NCBI GenBank assembly: GCA_030429785.1
Contig: JAUIEQ010000061.1
Location: forward strand, 1-5,223
Source of the DNA: a bacterium
GTDB lineage: Bacteria; Patescibacteriota; Patescibacteriia; S139-126; S139-133
Reading direction: 5' to 3'
Length of the DNA stretch: 5,223 nt
Part shown: positions 1 through 5,223 of the stretch, piece after piece
Position numbering within the stretch: position 1 is the first letter of the stretch
Layout: the number at the start of each line of letters is the position of its first letter
Notes under the pieces: generated by a model
Databases searched by the model: none
What the model saw: only the letters and a program-made list of their open reading frames with translations
Told to the model about the DNA's origin: nothing
Program-made: the position numbers and the translations under genes

Positions 1-15
1 GTAGTATGGTGAGCA

Positions 16-54
16 ATTATTGTTTATTAAAAAAAGTTGAAGTAAACAAATAAT
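16..54. promoter_or_regulatory. AT-rich leader with imperfect inverted repeat upstream of the Nudix-like gene
   Basis: The left arm ATTATTGTTTA (16-26) is the reverse complement of TAAACAAATAAT (43-54), apart from one extra base in the right arm, with a 16-base A-rich spacer. AATAAT at 49-54 matches a sigma70 -10 box in 5 of 6 positions, but no convincing -35 element sits at the right distance and the resulting leader would be only a few bases long. The repeat could be an operator, a weak hairpin, or chance in AT-rich DNA. This short leader is all the sequence between the window edge and the first gene, and no other gene is visible in it. Confidence 0.3.
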
Positions 55-56
55 CT

Positions 57-64
57 GAGAGGAG
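57..64 (+). promoter_or_regulatory. Ribosome binding site for the Nudix-like gene
   Basis: GAGAGGAG ends four bases before the ATG at 69. It is a strong Shine-Dalgarno match at rather short spacing. It supports the ATG at 69 as the start, since no other good ribosome site lies nearby. Confidence 0.7.
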
Positions 65-68
65 ATAC

Positions 69-977
69 ATGAAACCTGTGTGTGAAGTGCTGGTGTTTGG
101 GTATAAGGGTCGTGTCGTCTTTGCGGGTACGTATGAGGAAGTGTTGCGATATGATGCGTTAGCCAAAGCTCAAGGACGGAGTAGATTACTGACTCCTTTG
201 CTTGAAAGTGGATTTGGTTTTGAGCAGGTGGTGTTTGATGTCCTAGATCCAGATCCACAGTATGCATATCTGAAACATGCCATTCAAGAGCTATACACTA
301 ACTACGGGCGTTTTGGTGATTTTGGCGATGTGATACGTGTGCTGCGCTTGAACAATCAGTACATTGTTACCACAATTGCTCAAAAAACTTTTCCAAAAAC
401 TGCTTTGGCTAGTGACTTGGTGCCGTTTGTTGTTGACGATGCGGGCAATTGCTTTGTGGTTGCGGTTAGGCGAGGTCAAGATCCAGGGAAGGGTTTGCCT
501 GCATTAATGGGCGGCTTTCAGACAGTCAAAGGGCATCATCTCGTTTCATCGATAGCATGTATTATTGATGAAAGCTGGGAAGAGCTTGGTATGAAGATAA
601 GCGTGAAAGACGGGTATGATCTTGAGCGTTTGAAAACACCATTTCCTAAGAAAGTGCCGGTTGTTGTTCGCATTGGTGATCACGTCATTAAGACAGTGTT
701 GCTGCAAATTGGTCCAAGTTATTACACTGGATCAGAAGAAAACAATGTTACAACTGGGTACAAACGAGTCGGTATAACTACGGGATACATGACAATCATA
801 CGCTTGCATGGAACGTATACGGCCGAATCATTGGCACAGCATTTCGTGCCCCAGGATCTGGTTGAGAACAACCAAGTGCTCGTCTGCACGGCGCGTAAAA
901 GGATTGCGTTTGGGCTGAGCCATCATAACCAGATATACGCTGATGCGTATCAAATGCTACAGCGATTAATTGGGTAG
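69..977 (+). CDS. Nudix-like protein with degenerate Nudix box, two-part architecture
   Basis: This is a 302-residue protein with no signal peptide or membrane segment, so probably cytosolic. Residues about 117-300 resemble a Nudix hydrolase fold: a strand around 118-134 ending VAVRRGQDPGKG, then GGF (148-150), then DESWEELGM (167-175). The last aligns with the REUxEExGU half of the Nudix box and keeps Glu168, Glu171, Glu172 and Gly174. The box is abnormal: the usual Arg is Asp167, the early Glu is not at its place, and the GG-to-EExG spacing is about four residues longer than usual. Nudix enzymes normally hydrolyse nucleoside diphosphates linked to another group, such as ADP-ribose, NADH or capped nucleotides. 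Here activity may be altered or lost, leaving ligand binding or a regulatory role. Residues 1-115 belong to no family I recognise; they begin with predicted strands (EVLVFGYKGRVVFAG). The gene stands alone on the plus strand, has its own terminator, and converges on the kinase/phosphatase operon. The fold call is by motif only; substrate unknown. Confidence 0.6.
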   Translation: MKPVCEVLVFGYKGRVVFAGTYEEVLRYDALAKAQGRSRLLTPLLESGFGFEQVVFDVLDPDPQYAYLKHAIQELYTNYGRFGDFGDVIRVLRLNNQYIVTTIAQKTFPKTALASDLVPFVVDDAGNCFVVAVRRGQDPGKGLPALMGGFQTVKGHHLVSSIACIIDESWEELGMKISVKDGYDLERLKTPFPKKVPVVVRIGDHVIKTVLLQIGPSYYTGSEENNVTTGYKRVGITTGYMTIIRLHGTYTAESLAQHFVPQDLVENNQVLVCTARKRIAFGLSHHNQIYADAYQMLQRLIG

Positions 978-982
978 GTTAT

Positions 983-1008
983 AACCGTCGGTAAACGACG
1001 GTTTTTTT
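983..1008 (+). terminator. Rho-independent terminator of the Nudix-like gene
   Basis: AACCGTCG (983-990) and CGACGGTT (996-1003) form a perfect 8-bp stem around the five-base loop GTAAA. An uninterrupted T run follows to 1008. The hairpin begins six bases after the TAG stop of the plus-strand gene. Confidence 0.9.
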
Positions 1009-1014
1009 GTGTAT

Positions 1015-1040
1015 AAAAAAGGGAATCTTAACGATTCCCT
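1015..1040 (-). terminator. Rho-independent terminator of the minus-strand operon
   Basis: Read on the minus strand, AGGGAATC and GATTCCCT form an 8-bp stem (1040-1033 with 1027-1020) around the loop GTTAA. A U run follows, from the A tract at 1015-1020. It lies 23 bases past the TAA of the VWA gene and is the only clear terminator seen in the minus-strand operon. With the terminator at 983-1008 it insulates the two converging transcripts. Confidence 0.88.
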
Positions 1041-1063
1041 AGGGGTTTGATATGTAGTTGTGA

Positions 1064-1882
1064 TTATACGGTGAAGAATCCTTTGCTCGGATCAATCTTC
1101 GCCTGGCTTTGGCGAACGAGTGAGCTGGAAAGCACTCCAAGCATTTGACGAAACTTTTTGCGTTTCTGAGTCATGCTTTCACCTGCCTGAGCTTTGATGT
1201 CCCATATCTGCGGAAAGCCAGTTGCGTTAGCAATGTCTCTGAAGTTCACGCGTTCCATGGTTTCAAAACCAATGAACGGTAGCACAAATATTTCAGTGCT
1301 GAGTTTTGAGGTGACTGCTTTGACAACATTCGGATCATGTGGAGCGCAGTTGTTTGCGCCGTCAGACAGTACCGGAATAATGGTTTTGGGAGTGATCGCA
1401 GCATCGCCAATTACTTGGCTGGTATACAAGGATACGGCAGTTACTGCGTCCAGTTGTCCTTTGTACAGAGCAGTGCCACGACCACCTGCGCTGTAGTTGC
1501 TTCGGGTCAGCTTGGGCACATCTTCGAGTTTGAGGAATCCCCCGTTCCATAGTGGCCGAATTTTGTCATCAAACACCAGGCCGCCAACAACAATCGTTTG
1601 AGCAGTCTTGCGACTGATGCCCTTGAGCGACGGTATGATAGTGTTGTTGAATTCATCAATAACAATGTCTTCAACGCCACTCATTGATGGGCTGCCATCA
1701 ATTGCAAAAAATACAATAGTTACATCATCAGAATCAAATTCATCAACGGGTGCGCCGACGCACATCGGGAGATTATTTTGGTCCAAATTGGCAATCACAA
1801 GCCCGGCAGCGCTTTTGTCAAGACCAATGTCTTGAGCGCCTTGGCTGGCGAACATCTGTACGAGGTTTTTTGATTTTGACAC
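1064..1882 (-). CDS. VWA (TerY-like) protein with complete MIDAS
   Basis: This is a 272-residue cytosolic von Willebrand factor A domain protein. After about 50 variable N-terminal residues the domain opens with a hydrophobic strand ending FFAIDGSPSMSG, which supplies the DxSxS of the metal-ion-dependent adhesion site (Asp62, Ser64, Ser66). Thr137 in GGRGTALYKG and Asp174 in PVLSDGANNC complete the five-residue MIDAS. Such domains bind a divalent metal and use it to hold partner proteins. The tail (about 230-272) is rich in Lys, Arg and Gln and probably helical. It is the last gene of the operon with a PP2C phosphatase and a zinc-ribbon kinase, the combination known as the TerY-P triad (E. 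coli YegL is the VWA member); by analogy it is a likely kinase/phosphatase partner or target. I place the start at the GTG at 1882 because AAGGAG lies six bases upstream. An in-frame GTG at 1927 would add 15 residues, has no ribosome site, and falls inside a hairpin. Confidence 0.88.
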   Translation of the reverse strand: MSKSKNLVQMFASQGAQDIGLDKSAAGLVIANLDQNNLPMCVGAPVDEFDSDDVTIVFFAIDGSPSMSGVEDIVIDEFNNTIIPSLKGISRKTAQTIVVGGLVFDDKIRPLWNGGFLKLEDVPKLTRSNYSAGGRGTALYKGQLDAVTAVSLYTSQVIGDAAITPKTIIPVLSDGANNCAPHDPNVVKAVTSKLSTEIFVLPFIGFETMERVNFRDIANATGFPQIWDIKAQAGESMTQKRKKFRQMLGVLSSSLVRQSQAKIDPSKGFFTV

Positions 1883-1888
1883 GATAGA

Positions 1889-1894
1889 CTCCTT
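1889..1894 (-). promoter_or_regulatory. Ribosome binding site that sets the VWA gene start
   Basis: A perfect AAGGAG on the minus strand lies six bases before the GTG at 1882. It argues against the upstream in-frame GTG at 1927, which is preceded by no purine-rich site. Confidence 0.8.
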
Positions 1895-1913
1895 GTGGTT
1901 GTGTGTGGATTTT

Positions 1914-1941
1914 GAGTTGCTGCTCACCTGAACAGCAACTC
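1914..1941 (-). repeat. Intercistronic hairpin between hydrolase and VWA genes
   Basis: GAGTTGCTG (1914-1922) and CAGCAACTC (1933-1941) are perfect 9-base inverted arms around a 10-base loop, in which two further pairs are possible. It lies between the hydrolase stop at 1953 and the VWA ribosome site at 1889. Neither strand has a T run after the stem, so it is not a standard rho-independent terminator. A role in mRNA stability, processing or attenuation within the operon is inferred. Confidence 0.6.
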
Positions 1942-1952
1942 GGTGATTGGTG

Positions 1953-2867
1953 TTATGCGTTGATTGGATCAGTCGATGTTACGATACGAACACCTTTTTG
2001 CGCCATGCCTTTGAGAATGGCATTGGCTGCTTTGCGATTGTCAGGAAATACCAGCGAGGTACAGTCTTTGAGGAATCGCATGCGTTTGATAACATCGGGT
2101 TGATTGGCAAAGTAGCTGAGCAGTTGTCGCATACCTTCACGGACACAAAAGTCTTCGGCTTCACCAACAACATCAATCGTCTTGTAGCGTCTGAGTGAGT
2201 CAAGAACAGCTGTATTGAGCCCACCTTGTGGGTGATTTTTGACCTCAACACATGGGTGAAACGGACCGTAGTGTTCAGTTTTAGGAACTGTGCCTTTGAA
2301 GACGTAGATTGGTTGAATACCCCGAGCTGCAGACAGAAACGCAATTGCTTCAGCCAAGGCCGGGACAACAGCCGCGCCATCAGTTCCGGTCATACAGTGG
2401 AAAGGCCAAATCATCAGTGGAGATTGTTTGGTTTTTGCCAGTGTGTGTACATAATTGCGAGACCATTGCGGGTCGATGACGGGAAAGTATTCTTTGTCGA
2501 GTGTATCAACAGTAATTTGGGTGTATGGCTTCACAGGATCGCCGTGCTTATCACGCCACCAGGTGGGGTAGAAAATTTGGAACGGAATATGTTGGTCCAG
2601 TGAAATCATTAAGCCGGTGATATGTTCTGCGTTGCGATACATGTATTCAATCGTACGACGAATATCATCAATAGCTCCTTTGACCGACAACGCTCCATCT
2701 TTCATCACAAAGTCAATTTGTGGGTCTACCATCAGCAGCAGTCTTGAGGCTGCTGTTTGGTTTGCTTTGGGGATGCCAGCGGCAAGTCCTTCCGCAATAG
2801 CGCGATTAATGTCAGGGGCGTATCGTTTGCCAACTTTTTTCGGATCATAGATGCTTGGAAAGTTCAT
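1953..2867 (-). CDS. Nicotinamidase/isochorismatase-like cysteine hydrolase
   Basis: This is a 304-residue cytosolic protein of the isochorismatase-like superfamily, whose members cleave amides such as nicotinamide, or related bonds, through a Cys nucleophile. The Asp-Lys-Cys triad is visible: Asp48 in LMVDPQIDFV, Lys191 in YVFKGTVPKTEHYGPF, and Cys241 in VGEAEDFCVREGM. Asp91 and His93 in SLDQHIP and His157 in WPFHCMTGTDGAA match nicotinamidase metal ligands and the conserved WPxHC..GT block, but the third His expected soon after His93 is absent (Gln97 and Tyr100 stand there). His108 may replace it, or the metal site is changed. It is about 100 residues longer than bacterial PncA, with a 42-residue N-terminal extension and an insertion between 97 and 150. 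Start: ATG at 2867, seven bases after AAGGAG. It sits between kinase and VWA genes, so is co-transcribed with the phospho-signalling genes. Nicotinamide is the best guess for substrate, but other amides are possible. Confidence 0.82.
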   Translation of the reverse strand: MNFPSIYDPKKVGKRYAPDINRAIAEGLAAGIPKANQTAASRLLLMVDPQIDFVMKDGALSVKGAIDDIRRTIEYMYRNAEHITGLMISLDQHIPFQIFYPTWWRDKHGDPVKPYTQITVDTLDKEYFPVIDPQWSRNYVHTLAKTKQSPLMIWPFHCMTGTDGAAVVPALAEAIAFLSAARGIQPIYVFKGTVPKTEHYGPFHPCVEVKNHPQGGLNTAVLDSLRRYKTIDVVGEAEDFCVREGMRQLLSYFANQPDVIKRMRFLKDCTSLVFPDNRKAANAILKGMAQKGVRIVTSTDPINA

Positions 2868-2888
2868 GGTGTTGCTCCTTGATGTTTG

Positions 2889-2907
2889 GCTGTCACAGTG
2901 TGTCAGC
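2889..2907 (-). repeat. Small hairpin/near-palindrome between kinase and hydrolase genes
   Basis: GCTGTCACAGTGTGTCAGC is a 19-base near-palindrome with one mismatched pair (2893/2903). As minus-strand RNA it folds into a stem broken by one A-A mismatch with a three-base loop. It starts three bases after the kinase TAA and ends eight bases before the hydrolase AAGGAG (2875-2880). No T run follows, so termination is unlikely; it could also be a DNA-binding site. Function is not shown. Confidence 0.4.
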
Positions 2908-2910
2908 TAG

Positions 2911-4812
2911 TTATTTGTTGCTCAGAACAGTTATGTGCTTTGGTGAGACAACAAGTAGTTTGTTGTGATAATTCAGTAACATATCATCATTGCGAGTAAC
3001 TTGCTCAGCTCCTTTGAACGTGGCTGTGGTTTTGTTGAGAAAGTTTTCACGAACAATGCCACTATCAGTAATACTCATCAAGCTACCATGAGCATACACG
3101 CTGTTGTGGAGGTTTTCATACTCTGTTGTGTTGCTGATTGCAATTCGTTTTTTGAATAACGTTTTTCCGTTCATGCCAACAATGTTGATAGAGAGATATT
3201 CACTGCCGTGATGTGTAGTCTTTTGTAACACAAGAATAGAATCGCTAGCAGTTTTTACTGCGATATCAACAAGTCGTTCGCCTGGTTTGAGTTTCGGAAT
3301 CGCGACCGAGTGTCTGGTGAATGTGGTGTTGTTTCGATGTACGAGAAACCAGTGACGATCTGCAAACACACGATAGAACCCAAACACGTAGTCATTTCCC
3401 GACTGATCAGAAGGTCCTGCTGTAAACCATGTTTGGTTTGGTAGGATCTGTAATACTTCTCGTTCAGCAAGCTGATTGTTAAATATTTCGCCGCACATGA
3501 TACGTGAGCCAGTAATTCGGTATAGCCGAGTATCACTACAACTAAAGATCGCTTGTCCTCCAGCAAAGCATTCGGTTATTGTTTGTCCAAATGGTTTGGC
3601 TGAAGCAGCATCAAGATCAAGTAGTAGTAGTTGTGGCTCATGAGCATACGGGTCAGGACAAATGACAAGTTTGGTGTCAAACGTTGAGAATTGCGCGCCA
3701 GCGATCGTGTTGAACAACTCAAGTCGATCAGAGCCGTAAGGGCTGTGCCGATACAGAACCGTCATTCCATGCTCGTCTGCAAGGCAGAAGATGGTTTGTG
3801 CTGAGACAGTTGTGTAGAGTATTCGACCAGGTGTCTTCAGAAGCTGCTTGGCTGTGATGCCGAGTAGTTGCTGCTGGAGACGTTTGTCATGCACAGTAGT
3901 AGTGGTGCATGATGGGCACCGCGAACGACTACCGGCATACCACATGCCGCATGATTTGCATTGTGTTAACAGCTCGCTATATTCTCGAAGCGCGCTCAGT
4001 GGAAATGGATTATGTGACGTGCGTTTGAGATGCGCGAGCATTGTTTGGAGCAATGCATCTGAGGCTATCTCGGGTGGCAGTCCCATTTTTGGTCGTCGTA
4101 CATCTGTATCAAGTACAGTCACTCCATGTAATGCGCGTTGAGCAATAGACTTGTGTTGCTTGTGAAAGCCAGCCTGAAATGGATGCAATCGAAGTAATGA
4201 TCGAAAGAGCAGTACGACAAATGAAAACCAATCATGCTCTGGCAAAAACGATGGTGCTTTGCTCAAATCTACTTTATAGAGAGCTGGGCTGAGGTACTTT
4301 TCTGTTCCGACCATGCATGGGTAGCGATCAAATTGCCAACTATCAACATCAATCCAGGCAGTGGCTAGGTCATGTGGTCGAATCAGCTCATTCTGATCAT
4401 TCAAGTCTCCCACAACCATTCCGGCTGCGTGAATGCTTGTCAGCCCACGATGCAGCTGTGTAAATACGTTCACAATGTCTTTGGTGGTGATGTTGTGATC
4501 GGTGCAGAACTTTCGAGCTGCTAGCTGCGCGAGTGGGAACCAGTTGTTTTTCAGACGTTTCATTGCGTACCCAACTGCCGTATGTCGAGCATCAGTAAGT
4601 AATGCTGATGGATATATGACATTGTTGGGAAGGTTATGAGAGCGTTTGATAAATGCTTGGAGCTTTTGTGCTCGCAGTTGATCGGCTGCATGATAGACTT
4701 TGAATGCTCTATCAGGATATTGCAGTGCGTGAAACACTGTTGCCTCACCACCAACGCCAATGACTTGGTTTTTTTCAAGTGTTAGCTTGGTGTTGTTGTA
4801 TAGCACGTTCAT
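2911..4812 (-). CDS. Zinc-ribbon Ser/Thr kinase-like protein of the TerY-P triad (YegI-like)
   Basis: This is a 633-residue protein with no obvious membrane segment. The protein-kinase fold spans about 15-280: Gly loop GVGGEATV (19-26), Lys38 in AFKVY for ATP, catalytic segment VVGDLNDQN with Asp136 and Asn141, metal Asp155 in IDVDSWQF replacing DFG, then YLSPALY for APE and HDWFSF with Asp194. The HRD motif is VGD, a pattern I associate with kinases of this family, so an active kinase is plausible. A zinc ribbon follows: Cys285-x2-Cys288 and Cys299-x2-Cys302. Residues about 325-633 show repeated short hydrophobic strands (ILYTTVS, LVICPDP, LLLLDLD), as in a beta-propeller, probably for partner or ligand binding; this part is inferred. 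Start: ATG at 4812, with AGGAG seven bases upstream, overlapping the phosphatase stop as ATGA, so the pair is probably translationally coupled. It is likely the kinase opposed by that phosphatase; targets may include the VWA protein. E. coli YegI is similar in length, but orthology is unproven. Confidence 0.87.
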   Translation of the reverse strand: MNVLYNNTKLTLEKNQVIGVGGEATVFHALQYPDRAFKVYHAADQLRAQKLQAFIKRSHNLPNNVIYPSALLTDARHTAVGYAMKRLKNNWFPLAQLAARKFCTDHNITTKDIVNVFTQLHRGLTSIHAAGMVVGDLNDQNELIRPHDLATAWIDVDSWQFDRYPCMVGTEKYLSPALYKVDLSKAPSFLPEHDWFSFVVLLFRSLLRLHPFQAGFHKQHKSIAQRALHGVTVLDTDVRRPKMGLPPEIASDALLQTMLAHLKRTSHNPFPLSALREYSELLTQCKSCGMWYAGSRSRCPSCTTTTVHDKRLQQQLLGITAKQLLKTPGRILYTTVSAQTIFCLADEHGMTVLYRHSPYGSDRLELFNTIAGAQFSTFDTKLVICPDPYAHEPQLLLLDLDAASAKPFGQTITECFAGGQAIFSCSDTRLYRITGSRIMCGEIFNNQLAEREVLQILPNQTWFTAGPSDQSGNDYVFGFYRVFADRHWFLVHRNNTTFTRHSVAIPKLKPGERLVDIAVKTASDSILVLQKTTHHGSEYLSINIVGMNGKTLFKKRIAISNTTEYENLHNSVYAHGSLMSITDSGIVRENFLNKTTATFKGAEQVTRNDDMLLNYHNKLLVVSPKHITVLSNK

Positions 4813-5223
4813 GATGTGGCTCCTGGTTTCTGATCTGTTGGTTTTCGCTCAAAGACAATAATTGTTGTATCGTCAGTGCAATAGTGAGGCTCTCGAGCAG
4901 TTCGATTGAGCCAAAATTGTAGTGACATCTTTGAGGTGTGTCCCCACAAGCCATCAATCAGCTGTGGTGCTTGTGCGATTGTTTGCGCAAGACCATCGCT
5001 GGCAATTGCAAGCCGGTGTACCGAGGTAGTGCGGATTCGTTTGGTTGTGAAGTGCCTGGGTAACTTAGTCTGTTTGTGACGGTACTTCTTGTCGAGCAAT
5101 AAGTACGCTACGCAGTGCGGAGCTGCTGTATTGTCGTCAAGCAGTATTTCGTCGTTGAGGCTAACAAACCCATCGCCATACCAAAACACAGTTGTTTCTT
5201 TGTGGTCTGATACAAACCCAACC
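4809..5223 (-). CDS. PP2C-type Ser/Thr phosphatase, C-terminal part (cut by window edge)
   Basis: The last 137 codons of a PPM/PP2C metal-dependent phosphatase are present; the frame is open to the right edge, so the N-terminal half and true start lie outside. A GTG at 5189 is internal, not the start. Counting from the first whole codon, GDG (16-18), ASDGL (metal-binding Asp76) and TDDTTIIVFE (Asp117-Asp118, then the final strand) are the C-terminal PP2C signatures. PP2C enzymes remove phosphate from Ser/Thr using two Mn or Mg ions. The fragment ends normally at a TGA sharing the sequence ATGA with the kinase start, as expected when phosphatase and kinase are made in balance. In the TerY-P triad this enzyme is taken to reverse the kinase; E. 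coli YegK is the comparable protein. The N-terminal acidic metal ligands cannot be checked here, so activity is likely but not shown. Confidence 0.85.
   Translation of the reverse strand, partial: VGFVSDHKETTVFWYGDGFVSLNDEILLDDNTAAPHCVAYLLLDKKYRHKQTKLPRHFTTKRIRTTSVHRLAIASDGLAQTIAQAPQLIDGLWGHTSKMSLQFWLNRTAREPHYCTDDTTIIVFERKPTDQKPGATS

Noticed and set aside
16..54. Terminator of a gene to the left of the window
   Set aside because: The arms are almost purely A and T with a 16-base spacer and no T run after them, too weak for a rho-independent terminator.
1914..1941. Internal rho-independent terminator in the operon
   Set aside because: The 9-bp stem is followed on the minus strand by AAAATCC and on the plus strand by GGTGATT, so there is no U tract on either side.
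1979..2380. Minus-strand open frame of 133 codons within the hydrolase gene
   Set aside because: It overlaps the hydrolase completely in another frame, shows no recognisable motif, and the hydrolase frame carries the full catalytic triad.
2226..2603. Plus-strand open frame of 125 codons antisense to the hydrolase
   Set aside because: It is a shadow of the hydrolase coding sequence, with no clear ribosome site and no family resemblance.
4809..5189. A complete 126-residue gene starting with GTG at 5189
   Set aside because: The frame continues open to the window edge, and the motifs are those of a PP2C C-terminal half, so this is a partial gene and the GTG is internal.
1..5223. Alternative genetic code (TGA read as Gly or Trp)
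   Set aside because: Trp codons in the clear genes are TGG, no in-frame TGA interrupts them, and TGA ends the phosphatase exactly at the kinase start.
1..5223. CRISPR array, tRNA gene or insertion sequence
   Set aside because: I found no spaced direct repeats, no cloverleaf-like segment in the short gaps, and no transposase motif or paired terminal inverted repeats.

Overview
The window holds one short plus-strand gene and, convergent to it, a compact minus-strand operon of at least four genes that runs in from beyond the right edge. Base composition looks moderate (mid-40s % GC by eye). Shine-Dalgarno sites are good and stop codons are standard: TAG and TAA, plus a TGA that closes the phosphatase inside an ATGA overlap. 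This fits a bacterium, or a large phage or plasmid with bacterial-type signals. Nothing here fixes the taxon; an uncultivated lineage is a guess.

Layout, left to right. Bases 1-68 are a short AT-rich leader with an imperfect inverted repeat and a GAGGAG ribosome site. Bases 69-977 (+) encode a 302-residue protein with a Nudix-like C-terminal half whose Nudix box is degenerate. Bases 978-1063 hold two back-to-back rho-independent terminators, one for each converging transcript. Then, on the minus strand in order of transcription from the right edge, come four genes: the C-terminal half of a PP2C-type Ser/Thr phosphatase (4809-5223, cut by the window); a 633-residue kinase-like protein with a four-Cys zinc ribbon and a probable beta-rich C-terminal region (2911-4812); a 304-residue nicotinamidase/isochorismatase-like cysteine hydrolase (1953-2867); and a VWA protein with a complete MIDAS (1064-1882, start revised from 1927).

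Phosphatase, kinase with zinc ribbon and VWA protein together match the conserved 'TerY-P triad' (the gene set of Escherichia coli yegK, yegI and yegL), which comparative genomics has linked to Ter-type stress-response systems. The unusual part is the nicotinamidase-like gene placed between kinase and VWA protein, with a Nudix-like gene converging on the operon. Both enzyme folds often act in NAD and ADP-ribose metabolism. A phospho-switch coupled to nicotinamide-nucleotide or another small-molecule chemistry is therefore a reasonable hypothesis, but it is inference only.

The operon is tightly built. There is a 4-base ATGA overlap between phosphatase and kinase, a 43-base gap with a hairpin between kinase and hydrolase, and a 70-base gap with a 9-bp-stem hairpin between hydrolase and VWA gene. 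A single terminator lies after the VWA gene. The operon promoter must lie beyond base 5223. No stretch over 300 bases lacks a gene, and I saw no RNA gene, insertion sequence or CRISPR array.
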